Below are positions 11,092 through 19,633 of a DNA stretch of 51,400 nucleotides, one piece after another. Made by a program: the position numbers and the translations under genes. Location: contig JANQQV010000005.1 of NCBI GenBank assembly GCA_028284865.1, positions 1-51,400 on the forward strand, given 5' to 3'. This DNA comes from Rhodothermales bacterium (GTDB lineage Bacteria > Bacteroidota > Rhodothermia > Rhodothermales > UBA10348). The notes beneath the pieces are model-generated. The model was not told the origin of the DNA. It did no database searches and saw nothing but the letters and a program-made list of their open reading frames with translations. Each line of letters starts with the position of its first letter. Within the stretch, counting starts at the first letter, position 1.

Positions 11092-11124
11092 AGGGCGGGG
11101 CGATCGAAGATCGCCCCGCCCTTG
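11092..11124. terminator. Bidirectional hairpin terminator between the giant gene and kbl
   Basis: Perfect 14-bp arms AGGGCGGGGCGATC and GATCGCCCCGCCCT flank a GAA loop. It lies between two convergent genes and probably ends transcription from both sides. It matches the first terminator in the AGGGCGGGGCG core and in the CAGAAA-type sequence just before it. Confidence 0.8.
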
Positions 11125-11161
11125 CTGTATTGTAGGGAAATCGACGGGTGATCGGTCGGTG

Positions 11162-12352
11162 CTAGCTGATCACGCCGTGCTTCTTGCCCACGCGGACGAA
11201 GGCGTCGACGCAGCGATCGATCTGCTCGGTCGTGTGCGCTGCGGAGAGCTGGACGCGAATGCGCGCCTGGCCCTTCGGGACGACAGGGTAGGAGAAGCCG
11301 ATCACGTAAATGCCTTCGGCCAGCAGATCAGCGGCCATGTCCTGGGCCAGGCGCGCCTCGTACAGCATGATGGGTACGATCGGGTGAACGCCCGGCTTGA
11401 TGTCGAATCCAGCCTCGGTCATCTTCGTCCGGAAGCGAACCGTGTTGGCTTCGAGCGTGTCGCGAAGCGCAGTCGAGCCTTCCAGCATGTCCAGTACCTT
11501 CAGCGAGGTGTGCGCAATCACAGGGGCCAAGGAATTGGAGAACAGGTACGGACGAGAGCGCTGACGCAGCAGCTCGATGATTTCCTTGCGTCCCGTCGTG
11601 AATCCTCCCATCGCACCACCGAGTGCCTTGCCCAGCGTGCTCGTGATGATGTCCACGCGGCCCATCACATTGCAGTACTCGATCGATCCGCGGCCCGATT
11701 CGCCAAAGAAGCCGGTGGCGTGGCATTCATCCACCATCACCATCGCATCGTATTTGTCTGCCAGGTCACAGATCTGATCCAGCTTGGCGATGGCGCCGTC
11801 CATCGAGAACACACCGTCCGTGGCAATCACCCGCCGCTTGGCATCCTGCGACTCCTGCAGACAACGCTCGAGATCCTCCATATCACCGTGCTTGAATCGG
11901 AAGCGCGCAGCTTTGGAGAGGCGAATGCCGTCGATGATGGATGCGTGGTTGAGTTCATCCGAGATGACTGCACATTCTTTGTCCAGCAGGGTCTCGAACA
12001 GCCCACCGTTAGCGTCAAAGCACGCGGCGTAGAGGATCGTGTCTTCCGTCCCCAGGAAGTCAGCGATTCGGCGCTCAAGCTCCTTGTGGACGTCCTGGGT
12101 GCCGCAGATAAAGCGTACCGAGGCCAATCCGAAGCCGTATTTGTCTACGCCGTCCTTTGCGGCCTCGATCAACTCGGCATTGTTGGCCAAGCCGAGGTAG
12201 TTGTTCGCACAGAAATTGACCACCTCATCGCCCGTGGAGACCGAGATCTCGGCCGCCTGCTGTGAGGTGATGACGCGCTCCTCTTTATACAAACCGGCTT
12301 CCCGGATTTCGTCCAACGTGTCTTGAAGTTGGGCTCTGGCTGCGTCAAACAT
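11162..12352 (-). CDS. kbl: Glycine C-acetyltransferase (2-amino-3-ketobutyrate CoA ligase)
   Basis: At 396 aa this is the standard length for Kbl. It is a PLP-dependent fold-type I alpha-oxoamine synthase that cleaves 2-amino-3-ketobutyrate with CoA to glycine and acetyl-CoA. Visible features are the substrate-side NNYLGLANN segment (about 50-58), the cofactor-stacking His in DELNHASI (His136), [10 protein letters not shown] (207-216) and the Schiff-base lysine in STLGKALGG (Lys242). The gene lies 68 bp downstream of the threonine dehydrogenase gene on the same strand. The two make a complete two-step threonine degradation operon in the cytoplasm. BioF and other family members are alternatives, but the Tdh partner settles the call. 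Confidence 0.95.
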   Translation of the reverse strand: MFDAARAQLQDTLDEIREAGLYKEERVITSQQAAEISVSTGDEVVNFCANNYLGLANNAELIEAAKDGVDKYGFGLASVRFICGTQDVHKELERRIADFLGTEDTILYAACFDANGGLFETLLDKECAVISDELNHASIIDGIRLSKAARFRFKHGDMEDLERCLQESQDAKRRVIATDGVFSMDGAIAKLDQICDLADKYDAMVMVDECHATGFFGESGRGSIEYCNVMGRVDIITSTLGKALGGAMGGFTTGRKEIIELLRQRSRPYLFSNSLAPVIAHTSLKVLDMLEGSTALRDTLEANTVRFRTKMTEAGFDIKPGVHPIVPIMLYEARLAQDMAADLLAEGIYVIGFSYPVVPKGQARIRVQLSAAHTTEQIDRCVDAFVRVGKKHGVIS

Positions 12353-12420
12353 GGCAATATTGGATGTAAAGAGGGGTTGGATGTGAAGTGGGGTGGAGTT
12401 GAATAGGGTTCAGAGATGAA

Positions 12421-13401
12421 TCAGCCGGATTCGCTTTTTTCATTTACGGCTGCTTCCGCCTCTTCCTTTTCGATGCGGATTCGGACGTGATGCAGCATGT
12501 CGGTGACCATGGCATCCAGATTGTAGTCCGGTTGCCAGTCCCAGTCGTCTTGGGCGCAATGGTCGTCAATGGACTGCGGCCACGAGTCTGCGATGTCCTG
12601 CCGGAAGTCTGGTGCATAGTCGCAGGTGAAATCCGGAATGTGCTTCCGAATGGCGGCCGCCAGTTCGCCAGCGGAAAACGAGAAGGCCGTCAGGTTGTAA
12701 CTGGTTCGCACGGTGATGCGGTCCGGATCGGCAGCCATCAGGTCAATCACGGACTTGACCGCGTCAGGCATATACATCATCGGGAGCCGCGTCTCTTCCG
12801 TGACAAAGCACGTGTAGTGGCCATGTCGAACAGCTTGAAAGAACATGTCGACCGCCCAGTCCGTGGTCCCGCCACCAGGAGGGGCGGCGTGGGAGATGAT
12901 GCCTGGAAAGCGGACAGAACGAACATCCAGACCGTGGTGGGTCGCGTGGAATTTGCAGAGCAGTTCGCCGGTGACTTTTGTGGCCCCGTACATCGTTCCG
13001 GGCTCGGTTACCGTCGCCTGCGGGGTATTCACCTTGGGCGTCGTTGGTCCAAAAACCGCTATGGAACTGGGCCAGAACACCCGGCAATCAAACCGTCGCG
13101 CTGCCTCCAACACGTTTCGAACGCCGTTCACGTTGACATTCCAGGCCAACTCAGGGTGACGTTCGCCCGTAGCCGACAAGATGCCGGCAAGGTGATAGAT
13201 CTCAGTCACATTCCGGTGCTGGATGATCTTCTCGACCGATTCCATGTAGGTCACGTCGAGCACATCGTAGATCCGGTTGGGGCGCTGCTTCTCGGGCATG
13301 CGGAGGTCCGTCACGAGCACCGTGTCGGGTCCGTGTTTCTCGACGAGATAGTCAGCAAGGTCGACGCCGATCTGACCTGAAGCGCCAGTAATGAGGATCA
13401 T
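12421..13401 (-). CDS. tdh: L-threonine 3-dehydrogenase, short-chain (SDR/epimerase-like) type
   Basis: At 326 aa this is an extended SDR. The Rossmann motif GASGQIG is at residues 6-12, the NAD-adenine-site Asp in VTDLR, the catalytic Ser in WPSSIAVFG (112-113) and the YxxxK pair in YGATK (Tyr138, Lys142). It oxidises L-threonine to 2-amino-3-ketobutyrate with NAD. It belongs to the SDR-type threonine dehydrogenases known in Bacteroidota and some archaea and eukaryotes, not the zinc MDR type of E. coli. The residues PGGGTTDWAVDMF match the substrate-binding region of that group. It is first in an operon with kbl. The 272 bp upstream are shared divergently with the YVTN lipoprotein gene and hold the promoters. 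Confidence 0.9.
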   Translation of the reverse strand: MILITGASGQIGVDLADYLVEKHGPDTVLVTDLRMPEKQRPNRIYDVLDVTYMESVEKIIQHRNVTEIYHLAGILSATGERHPELAWNVNVNGVRNVLEAARRFDCRVFWPSSIAVFGPTTPKVNTPQATVTEPGTMYGATKVTGELLCKFHATHHGLDVRSVRFPGIISHAAPPGGGTTDWAVDMFFQAVRHGHYTCFVTEETRLPMMYMPDAVKSVIDLMAADPDRITVRTSYNLTAFSFSAGELAAAIRKHIPDFTCDYAPDFRQDIADSWPQSIDDHCAQDDWDWQPDYNLDAMVTDMLHHVRIRIEKEEAEAAVNEKSESG

Positions 13402-13673
13402 GGCTCGGGAGTGAGTTGGTGATCGATCAAGATAACCGGGGAAGCGCTTCCGGGACTAGAGACTCCGGGGATTGACGCGACTTTCACGGGCTGTCCATTC
13501 AGGGAGTCCGCAGAAGTGCTAAGTTTTCGATCAGAATGCTTTGAACCGGGCGAACCTTTCCAAAGAATATTCGTCAACGAGCGTTCTATTGCCGCTTTTC
13601 CGGCCTTTTGGGACGGAGTCAATGCGGCCCCAAAAGAGAATTCCGTTCATTCCAACCAAACGTACTCAAGCCC

Positions 13674-14747
13674 GTGAATCGTCTAGTACCGATGGGGATG
13701 TTGCTCGTCTCCGCTCTGCTTTTTTCGGCATGCGCCAACTCCGGCTCAACCATGCAGTCGTCTTCCGATGATCGGGAGTTCGTTTACATCACGAACCAGG
13801 GCGAAGCATCCGTCAACGTGATTGATGTTGCGACCAACACCATCGCAACCGTCGTGGACTTGAAGGAATTCGGTTACGATGAAGGCGCCAAGCCTCACCA
13901 CATCGCCGTGGAGCCCGATGGGGCTCACTGGTATGTGTCCCTGATTTCCGCAGGTCATGTACTCAAATTCACCCGTGACAACGAACTGGTTGGCTACGCA
14001 GAATTCGAGGTACCGGGCCTCCTAGAGCTAGATCCTTCCTCGAACAAGTTGTTCGTGGGCCGTTCCATGGCCGCCGTGAATCCGCCACAGCGCATCGGGA
14101 TGATCGATACGGACACGTTTGAGGTCGAAGAAATCGAAGTGTTCCTTCCTAGGCCACACGCGCTTGCCGTCTCGCCCAATGGTCGCTTCGTCTATTCGGC
14201 CAGCCTCGCCGAAAACCGCATGATTGCTGTCGATCTGGAGACGGGCGACAGTGAGTTCCAGATCCTGGACGGGCCGATCCACACACTGGTGGACCTACAA
14301 ATTGCCCCAGACGGGAAGACGATGGTCGCGGGTGCTCAGATGACCGGGAAGTTCTTCTTCTTCGATGCAGAGGACCAGAGTGGTGTGCCGATCGAGACGA
14401 TTCTTGACGTGGACGCTGCTCCATGGCACCCAGTCTTCAACCGCGAAGGCACGCGGGCCTACTTCGCCAACAAGATGGCCGACAAGGTCACCATTCTGAA
14501 CATGGAAACGCGCGAAGTGGAAGCCGTCATCGAAGGCAACGGACTGGCTCAGCCACACGGAACGGCACTGTCTTCGGATGGTCGTTTTCTCTACGTGAGC
14601 AACCAGAACATGAACATGGCCTATCAGGCCGAGGACGGAAGCAATCCCGGCACCGTAGTCGTCATTGACACGGAAGCTGCTGAGATCGTCAAAGTCATCG
14701 AAGTCGGTGTTCTGCCATCCGGAGCTGCAGGTCGTCCTACCTGGTAG
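13674..14747 (+). CDS. YVTN-type beta-propeller lipoprotein
   Basis: I start at the GTG at 13674 because it gives a clean lipoprotein signal peptide ending in the lipobox LFSAC (Cys20); an upstream in-frame TTG at 13608 would bury the signal. The mature protein is about 340 aa of seven-bladed-propeller repeats with VYITNQGEASVNVIDVATN, RFVYSASLAENRMIAVDLET and RFLYVSNQ type signatures, each blade about 45 residues. Such proteins sit in the periplasm or outer membrane and often act as binding scaffolds; the substrate cannot be read from sequence. It is followed after 80 bp by another lipoprotein propeller on the same strand, probably in the same operon. Confidence 0.82.
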   Translation: MNRLVPMGMLLVSALLFSACANSGSTMQSSSDDREFVYITNQGEASVNVIDVATNTIATVVDLKEFGYDEGAKPHHIAVEPDGAHWYVSLISAGHVLKFTRDNELVGYAEFEVPGLLELDPSSNKLFVGRSMAAVNPPQRIGMIDTDTFEVEEIEVFLPRPHALAVSPNGRFVYSASLAENRMIAVDLETGDSEFQILDGPIHTLVDLQIAPDGKTMVAGAQMTGKFFFFDAEDQSGVPIETILDVDAAPWHPVFNREGTRAYFANKMADKVTILNMETREVEAVIEGNGLAQPHGTALSSDGRFLYVSNQNMNMAYQAEDGSNPGTVVVIDTEAAEIVKVIEVGVLPSGAAGRPTW

Positions 14748-14827
14748 ACTTCGGCCCAACATGCTGACGATCATGTGCCCTGCCGTGGTCGTTTCCCCAC
14801 CTGATTGTTGTCATCTCCTGTTGTCCC

Positions 14828-16663
14828 ATGCGTAAAGCATCCCTGATCGCCATCCTGTTCTGGGGCGGCGCACTGCTGATCACCGGCTGTGCATCCACGT
14901 CGACCATGAACGACGAAGGTTCGTCCTCCGGGCTGGTTTTCGAGCGCGAGATTGAGCCGTTCACGATAACCGACAGCCTTGGCGAGGCCTACCGATTGCC
15001 GTTCCAGGGGGGCTTCAATGTGCCTCGTCCGCAGTTTGCGGACCTGGACAATGATGGCGACCAGGACATGTTCGTGCAGGAAGAATCCGGACGGGTGATT
15101 CACCTCGAGAACACCGGGACGGCCGCCGAAGCCCGCTACACCTGGCGCTCTAGCGCATGGAAGGGACTGGATACGGGCGAATGGTACCGCATCGTCGACT
15201 TCGATCAGGACGGCGACATGGACGTCCTCACCGAGGAGCGTTTCTCCTACATCCGGTTCTATCGCAACGACGGTACTCTGGAGGAGCCCAACTTTGTCGC
15301 GGCAGTGGATACGCTTCTGGACGCTACGGGCACGCCGATTTTCGCTGATCGCCAGAATATCCCGCACATCGTGGATATCGACTGCGATGGTCTGTTGGAT
15401 CTGTTCATTGGCCGGGTGACAGGAACGATCACGCGCTATGAGTCCGTCGGCGACGACGAGAATGGCGTACCGCGATTCCGCTTTGTGACCGATCGCTGGG
15501 AAGACATCGAGATTGTCGGTGAGAATGTCTCGCTTCACGGCGCGAACACCATGAACTTCGCCGATGTCGATCAGGATGGTGATCTGGACTTGTTCTGGGG
15601 CGACTTCTTTGAGGCGGGCATCTTGCTGATTCGCAATCTCGGATCGTGCGCATCTCCTTCGCTTCGCAGCGAGCCCGTCAGCTGGCCGATGAACGACCCA
15701 GTAGCGACGAGTGGGTACAACGCTCCCGTGCTGCTGGATGTCGATGCCGATGACGATCTGGACATGGTGTTTGGTGTGCTGGGCGGTGCGTTCAACGCCA
15801 ACTCCACGACGCGTGACAACTTCTATCTCATGCGTCAGGACGATGAAGGCGATTTCCACGCCGAGACAATGCGCTACATCTACGACCTGGATGTCGGTAG
15901 CGAAAGCGTGATCAAGTTCTGGGATATGGATGATGATGGCGATCTGGACATGATCCTGGGCAACAAGATCGAGCCGTCCAATCAGCGGACATCGCTCATG
16001 TTTGCGTTCGAGAACATTGGTTCAGCGACTGCGCCCGAATTCGTGTATCACGAGACGATTGATCTCATCAAGACCTATCACCAGAATCCGGCCATTGCCG
16101 ACATCGACGCGGATGGCGATCTGGACTTCCTGATCGGGAAGTGGAACAAGGAAATGGCCCTGTGGCGCAATGAAGGGTCCGCTTCCGAGTATGCCTTCAC
16201 TGAAGTTGAAGATGTATATCAGGCCCTCACTCGTGGGCAGAACGCCGCTCCGGCTCTTGTGGACCTGGACAACGACGGCGATCTCGATCTCGTTGCCGGG
16301 GAAGCCTCTGGCAGCCTGAACTATTGGGTGAATCAGGGCACGGCACAGGATCCAGACTATCTGCTGGTTTCCGACACGTGGCTCGACATCGACATCGGTC
16401 GTCGCAGTTTCCCGACCTTTGCTGACCTGGATGGCGATGGCGATCAGGACATGGTCGTAGGCAGCGAGCTGGACGGGCTGTACTTCTGGGAGAATGTAGG
16501 TACGCCGGAGGCCTTCGAGTTTGCCGAGCGCGGCACGCTGGACGTGGACACGCAGGCCATTGCCTCACCTGAGTTCGCCGACATCGATGGGGATGGGGAT
16601 CTCGACCTGTTCATCGGCGGCATTTCCGGAGGCATCATGTTCTTCCGGAATACCAGCAACTGA
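14828..16663 (+). CDS. VCBS/FG-GAP repeat lipoprotein
   Basis: This is a 611-aa protein with a lipobox LLITGC (Cys21). The body holds at least eight FG-GAP/VCBS repeats with calcium-binding-like DxDxDGDxD loops, for example DLDNDGDQDM, DFDQDGDMDV, DVDQDGDLDL and DIDGDGDLDL. They suggest an integrin-alpha-like beta-propeller on the cell surface. The last repeat ends at the C-terminus, and there is no T9SS sorting domain, which fits lipid anchoring. It probably forms an operon with the upstream YVTN lipoprotein (80 bp gap). Its specific role is unknown. Confidence 0.85.
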   Translation: MRKASLIAILFWGGALLITGCASTSTMNDEGSSSGLVFEREIEPFTITDSLGEAYRLPFQGGFNVPRPQFADLDNDGDQDMFVQEESGRVIHLENTGTAAEARYTWRSSAWKGLDTGEWYRIVDFDQDGDMDVLTEERFSYIRFYRNDGTLEEPNFVAAVDTLLDATGTPIFADRQNIPHIVDIDCDGLLDLFIGRVTGTITRYESVGDDENGVPRFRFVTDRWEDIEIVGENVSLHGANTMNFADVDQDGDLDLFWGDFFEAGILLIRNLGSCASPSLRSEPVSWPMNDPVATSGYNAPVLLDVDADDDLDMVFGVLGGAFNANSTTRDNFYLMRQDDEGDFHAETMRYIYDLDVGSESVIKFWDMDDDGDLDMILGNKIEPSNQRTSLMFAFENIGSATAPEFVYHETIDLIKTYHQNPAIADIDADGDLDFLIGKWNKEMALWRNEGSASEYAFTEVEDVYQALTRGQNAAPALVDLDNDGDLDLVAGEASGSLNYWVNQGTAQDPDYLLVSDTWLDIDIGRRSFPTFADLDGDGDQDMVVGSELDGLYFWENVGTPEAFEFAERGTLDVDTQAIASPEFADIDGDGDLDLFIGGISGGIMFFRNTSN

Positions 16664-16693
16664 TCCCCAGTCGGGGGCGCCGGCTCAGGTTGG

Positions 16694-16720
16694 AGGCGCC
16701 AGCAGCACCGGCTGGCGCCT
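16694..16720. terminator. Hairpin between convergent VCBS and hydroxylase genes
   Basis: Arms AGGCGCCAGC and GCTGGCGCCT (10 bp, perfect) surround a 7-nt loop in the 77-bp gap between convergent genes. There is only a weak T-run afterwards (TTGTTCT), so termination strength is uncertain; it may act in both directions. Confidence 0.6.
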
Positions 16721-16740
16721 ATTGAGCTTGTTCTCGTCCG

Positions 16741-17598
16741 CTAGCGCAGGATCTCTTGCTCCTCAACAGGAGGGGGATCCGGACGACGGCGGTACGGCTG
16801 GAATGGAATCGCCATGAGATTCCGTACGTCGTCGTTCTCTGACTCGTCCATGTGGGTATCGACGCCGTAGACGATCTTTGTGGGGTCCTTGACCTCAGCA
16901 AATGTCCTGAAGATGCGATCCCACAGCGAGAAGATGTTGCCGTAGTTCGTGTCGGTGAGGGGCTGCTGGTAGTGATGGTGCACCTTGTGCATGTCCGGAG
17001 TGACAATGACCCAGGAAAGCGCCCGATCCAGTCCTCGCGGAATCCGGAAGTTGGCGTGGTTGAACTGGGAAAAGAGGGCTGACAGCGTCTGGTAGATGAA
17101 AACGACCGCGATAGGTGCGCCGGCCGCAAAGACCGCCAGAATGGTGAACACTGCCCGGAAAACACTCTCACCCGGGTGATGACGCAGAGCCGTCGTCACG
17201 TCGACGTGCATGTCGGAATGGTGTATAAGGTGGAATTTCCACATCCAGGCCACTTTGTGCTCAATCAGGTGAATCAGCCACGCCGAGATCAGGTCGAGCA
17301 CCATGACCCCAAGCAGAACGGACAGCCACAACGGCCCGGGGACCCAGTGCATGACTCCGATCTCCATTGAGGTGGCCAGGTCAGCCGACATCACGATCAG
17401 GAACGCCAGGGAGAAGTTTACGATCATCGTAGTGAGCGTGAACACGCCATTCAGAAAAGCGTGGCGATACCTGCGATACTCCATTGAGAAAAGAGGGACA
17501 ACGCCTTCAAGGATCCAGAATACCAGGATGCCTCCAGCCAGAATGGCGGTTCTATAGGAGGACGGGATATCCTCGAAGAATGCGATGAGAGCTTCCAT
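16741..17598 (-). CDS. Sterol desaturase / fatty acid hydroxylase family membrane protein
   Basis: This 285-aa integral membrane protein has several hydrophobic segments in the N-terminal half and the di-iron histidine clusters of the fatty acid hydroxylase superfamily: HLIEH and HLIHHSDMHVD around residues 110-130, then HKVHHHY near residue 220. NYGNIFSLWDRIFRTF is the usual C-terminal block of this family. The reaction is O2-dependent hydroxylation or desaturation of a lipid; the substrate cannot be told from sequence. The downstream neighbour on the same strand side is a convergent lipoprotein gene. The upstream neighbour, 24 bp away, is the acidic-protein gene, so the two minus-strand genes may be co-transcribed. 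Confidence 0.85.
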   Translation of the reverse strand: MEALIAFFEDIPSSYRTAILAGGILVFWILEGVVPLFSMEYRRYRHAFLNGVFTLTTMIVNFSLAFLIVMSADLATSMEIGVMHWVPGPLWLSVLLGVMVLDLISAWLIHLIEHKVAWMWKFHLIHHSDMHVDVTTALRHHPGESVFRAVFTILAVFAAGAPIAVVFIYQTLSALFSQFNHANFRIPRGLDRALSWVIVTPDMHKVHHHYQQPLTDTNYGNIFSLWDRIFRTFAEVKDPTKIVYGVDTHMDESENDDVRNLMAIPFQPYRRRPDPPPVEEQEILR

Positions 17599-17622
17599 GG
17601 TCGCGTTCAGTCCTGTATGATC

Positions 17623-17913
17623 CTACCACTCGTCGTCATCGTCGCCGAAGTCGCCGTCGTCATCGTCGCCGAAGTCGCCGTCGTCATCATCATCATCCCA
17701 ATCATCCTCCTCGTCTTCATCTTCATCGAGAAGGTATTCATCGTCGTCATCGTCATCGTCGTCGAAGTCGTCATCATCCCAGTCATCGTCATCGAATGAA
17801 AGGGCAACGGTCTCCAGGACGCGCTCGGCAAACGTAAGTGACATCGAGTCCAAATTAAGCTCCTCAAGGGCGAGCTCTTCGGGGGTCAGAGTCAGGTCCG
17901 TATCAAACATCAT
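17623..17913 (-). CDS. Small ultra-acidic protein with poly-Asp tail
   Basis: The start at 17913 is chosen because AGAGGTG lies 5 bp upstream as a ribosome binding site; a longer frame to 17970 lacks one. The 96-residue product has an ordered-looking amphipathic N-terminal 35-40 residues (containing LTPEELALEEL and FAERVLETVALSF). The rest is almost only Asp with Glu, Gly, Trp, Phe and Tyr punctuation, including runs of up to eight Asp and a repeated DGDFGDDD unit. I do not recognise a family. The N-terminal part resembles the helical leader of some ribosomally made peptides only in length and composition. A cation-binding or DNA-mimic role is possible but unsupported. It lies 24 bp upstream of the hydroxylase gene. 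Confidence 0.65.
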   Translation of the reverse strand: MMFDTDLTLTPEELALEELNLDSMSLTFAERVLETVALSFDDDDWDDDDFDDDDDDDDEYLLDEDEDEEDDWDDDDDDGDFGDDDDGDFGDDDDEW

Positions 17914-18373
17914 GGATTCACCTCTGAAAGAATAGTGTACGAGGGTGAAAGCGTGGTGCCGCTTCTGCATGTGTCACAAAAGCGGTGCGGAGCCCGGCCC
18001 TGGACAGGAGGGCGCTAGTGACTTACTGGGTCAAAGCCGCCGGCCGGTGGTTCGAGAGTACGAACACCGAAAATTACGGCAACACCCAATGATGGATCAT
18101 GTGAATTCTGGCATTGTTGAGTCCGTGGGAGAACGACGCGTGTAGACCCGTTGGGTGGGGTTCAGCGTGGCGGGCAAGTGATGAGCGGACATTGTTGGTA
18201 GTCGAACATGTTTCGCGATTCCCAACGTGTGTGCAGTCCGGGTATTAAACGCGATTCGCTCGGTCGACGTGTATTAATAACAAATGCATCCGGTTAAAAT
18301 CGCAATCAATTGGCATCACCAGTTTAATACTCTATTTTCGTGCGTTGTCATTTCATAGTAATCCAGTTATTTC
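17914..18373. other. 460-bp intergenic region upstream of the H-NS-like gene
   Basis: No convincing gene is present. The right half (about 18230-18370) is markedly AT-rich compared with its surroundings and contains TATTAATAACAAATG, TTAATACTC and similar tracts. It probably carries the promoter of the H-NS-like gene and sites through which such a protein could autoregulate. The left end carries the promoter and ribosome binding site of the acidic protein. Confidence 0.5.
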
Positions 18374-18706
18374 ATGGATCTCACAAAACTGTCGCGCCAA
18401 GACCTGACGAAAATGAAGTCGGATATCGAGCGCGAACTCAAGAAGCGCGAACGACGGGAAAAGGCGGATGCCAAGAAGAAAATACAGGCTATTGCCGCTC
18501 AAGCCGGATTCTCGGTAAAGGAGCTGTTTGAATCCGACAAAGCAAAACCTGCGAGAAAGCCAGCAACGCGCAAACGGGCTAAAGCCAAGGTGAAATTCCG
18601 CGACCCGAAAGATGCCAAGAACACCTGGACCGGTCGTGGCCGGATGCCAAAATGGATGGTCGCCCAGATTGATAAGGGCAAAAAGAAGGAAGATTTTGCC
18701 ATTTGA
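18374..18706 (+). CDS. H-NS family nucleoid-associated protein
   Basis: This 110-aa protein has the two-part H-NS plan. Residues 1-50 are a charged coiled coil (KMKSDIERELKKRERREKAD) suited to oligomerisation. A basic linker of Lys/Arg/Ala follows (about 57-75), then a C-terminal DNA-binding domain with FRDPKDAKNTWTGRGRMPKW. The TGRGR segment is close to the QGR/RGR AT-hook-like loop that inserts into the minor groove of AT-rich DNA. Expected role: silencing or bridging of AT-rich DNA. The family is typical of Proteobacteria and would be unusual in Bacteroidota-like genomes, so transfer is possible. The gene has its own AT-rich upstream region and a strong terminator, so it is monocistronic. 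Confidence 0.88.
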   Translation: MDLTKLSRQDLTKMKSDIERELKKRERREKADAKKKIQAIAAQAGFSVKELFESDKAKPARKPATRKRAKAKVKFRDPKDAKNTWTGRGRMPKWMVAQIDKGKKKEDFAI

Positions 18707-18724
18707 TCTCACCACTGAGACGTT

Positions 18725-18757
18725 AAAAGGGCGCCATGAAAATGGCGCCCTTTTTTT
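18725..18757 (+). terminator. Strong Rho-independent terminator of the H-NS-like gene
   Basis: Arms AAAGGGCGCCAT and ATGGCGCCCTTT (12 bp, perfect) flank a GAAA tetraloop and run into seven T residues. Confidence 0.93.
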
Positions 18758-18834
18758 GTGGCCTGTCTGTTAAAAAGAGTGGGTTTTACGCGGTAATCTC
18801 CGCAGGGTATTTCTGATAAGTCCATGTGTTGCAG

Positions 18835-18860
18835 GGGACTACGTAGAACTACGTAGTCCC
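18835..18860. repeat. Perfect 12-bp inverted repeat built on CTACGTAG
   Basis: GGGACTACGTAG and CTACGTAGTCCC are separated by AA, in the gap between the H-NS-like gene and the convergent SRAP gene. It could act as a terminator for the SRAP transcript, since the minus strand lacks any other hairpin there. The ACTACGTAGT core recurs at the apex of the long attC sites 25-32 kb away. Confidence 0.75.
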
Positions 18861-18888
18861 TTTCCGGGCTGATAGCCATCATGGCAGA

Positions 18889-19569
18889 CTACTCTGCTGC
18901 AATAGGCTCGATCAGGCTTGGATGATCATGCCGGCTGTTGTTGACTTCACGACTGACGGGATGAATGGCCAGCATGTCTGTCCGGGTATTCTGGACGAGG
19001 GATGCGGCCAGTTCGGGAGGCCCCATCATCCAGGACTGCATGGTGGACCGATCCAGGAATACGGGCATGCGATGATGATATTCTGCCGGTGCTCCCGTCG
19101 AAGCTCTCGTGATGATGGTGCATGAATCAACCACATCATCTTCATGACGCCACGTTTCCCACAGTCCGGCCAACAGCAGTGGTGAATCGTCTTCCGGATG
19201 GAAATAGAAGGGCTGTTTTGCTCCTTTCGGCCCTGTCCATTCATAATACCCGCTGACAGGAATGACGCATCGGCGCTTCTTCCAGGCATCCCGGAATGTG
19301 GGTTTCTCTGCGACCGTTTCGCTGCGTGCATTGAAGGTCCGGTCTGGAATGCGATCGGGTTTCGCCCATCTTGGGATCAGGCCCCATCGCATGATGTCCC
19401 ATTCCTGTCCCCCTTCGTCATTCAGGCGGATTCCGGGAAGAAAACCCGTTGGAGGTAGATTGTAGCGCGGGACCAACCCCGGTTCTTCTAGAATATCGGC
19501 TCCAGCGGCTTCGTCAAATTGCTCGCGCAGGTAGCCTGGTTGCATTCTGTTGACAATGCGTCCACACAT
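18889..19569 (-). CDS. SRAP-domain protein (HMCES/YedK family)
   Basis: This 226-aa protein begins MCGRI, giving after Met removal the N-terminal catalytic cysteine that forms a thiazolidine crosslink with abasic sites in single-stranded DNA. Other family marks are FNARSETVAEKPTFR, the VSGYYEW segment and the HHRMPVFL segment with the catalytic His. It protects abasic sites from error-prone processing. It lies 64 bp downstream of dnaE2 on the same strand, so it is probably co-transcribed with the mutagenic polymerase from the SOS-type promoter at 23053-23082. Confidence 0.93.
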   Translation of the reverse strand: MCGRIVNRMQPGYLREQFDEAAGADILEEPGLVPRYNLPPTGFLPGIRLNDEGGQEWDIMRWGLIPRWAKPDRIPDRTFNARSETVAEKPTFRDAWKKRRCVIPVSGYYEWTGPKGAKQPFYFHPEDDSPLLLAGLWETWRHEDDVVDSCTIITRASTGAPAEYHHRMPVFLDRSTMQSWMMGPPELAASLVQNTRTDMLAIHPVSREVNNSRHDHPSLIEPIAAE

Positions 19570-19633
19570 GATTCAGCATCGGGGTACGGTGAGGTATACT
19601 TCTGACACGGCTACGAGGCTGGCTTGATCCGGT

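Noticed and set aside
11060..12265. 401-codon plus-strand frame opposite kbl
   Set aside because: Complementary to the conserved Kbl sequence; no family resemblance of its own.
17617..17799. Plus-strand Val/Ile-rich frame opposite the acidic protein
   Set aside because: It is the complement of GAC/GAT repeats, which always reads as Val/Ile; no start signal.
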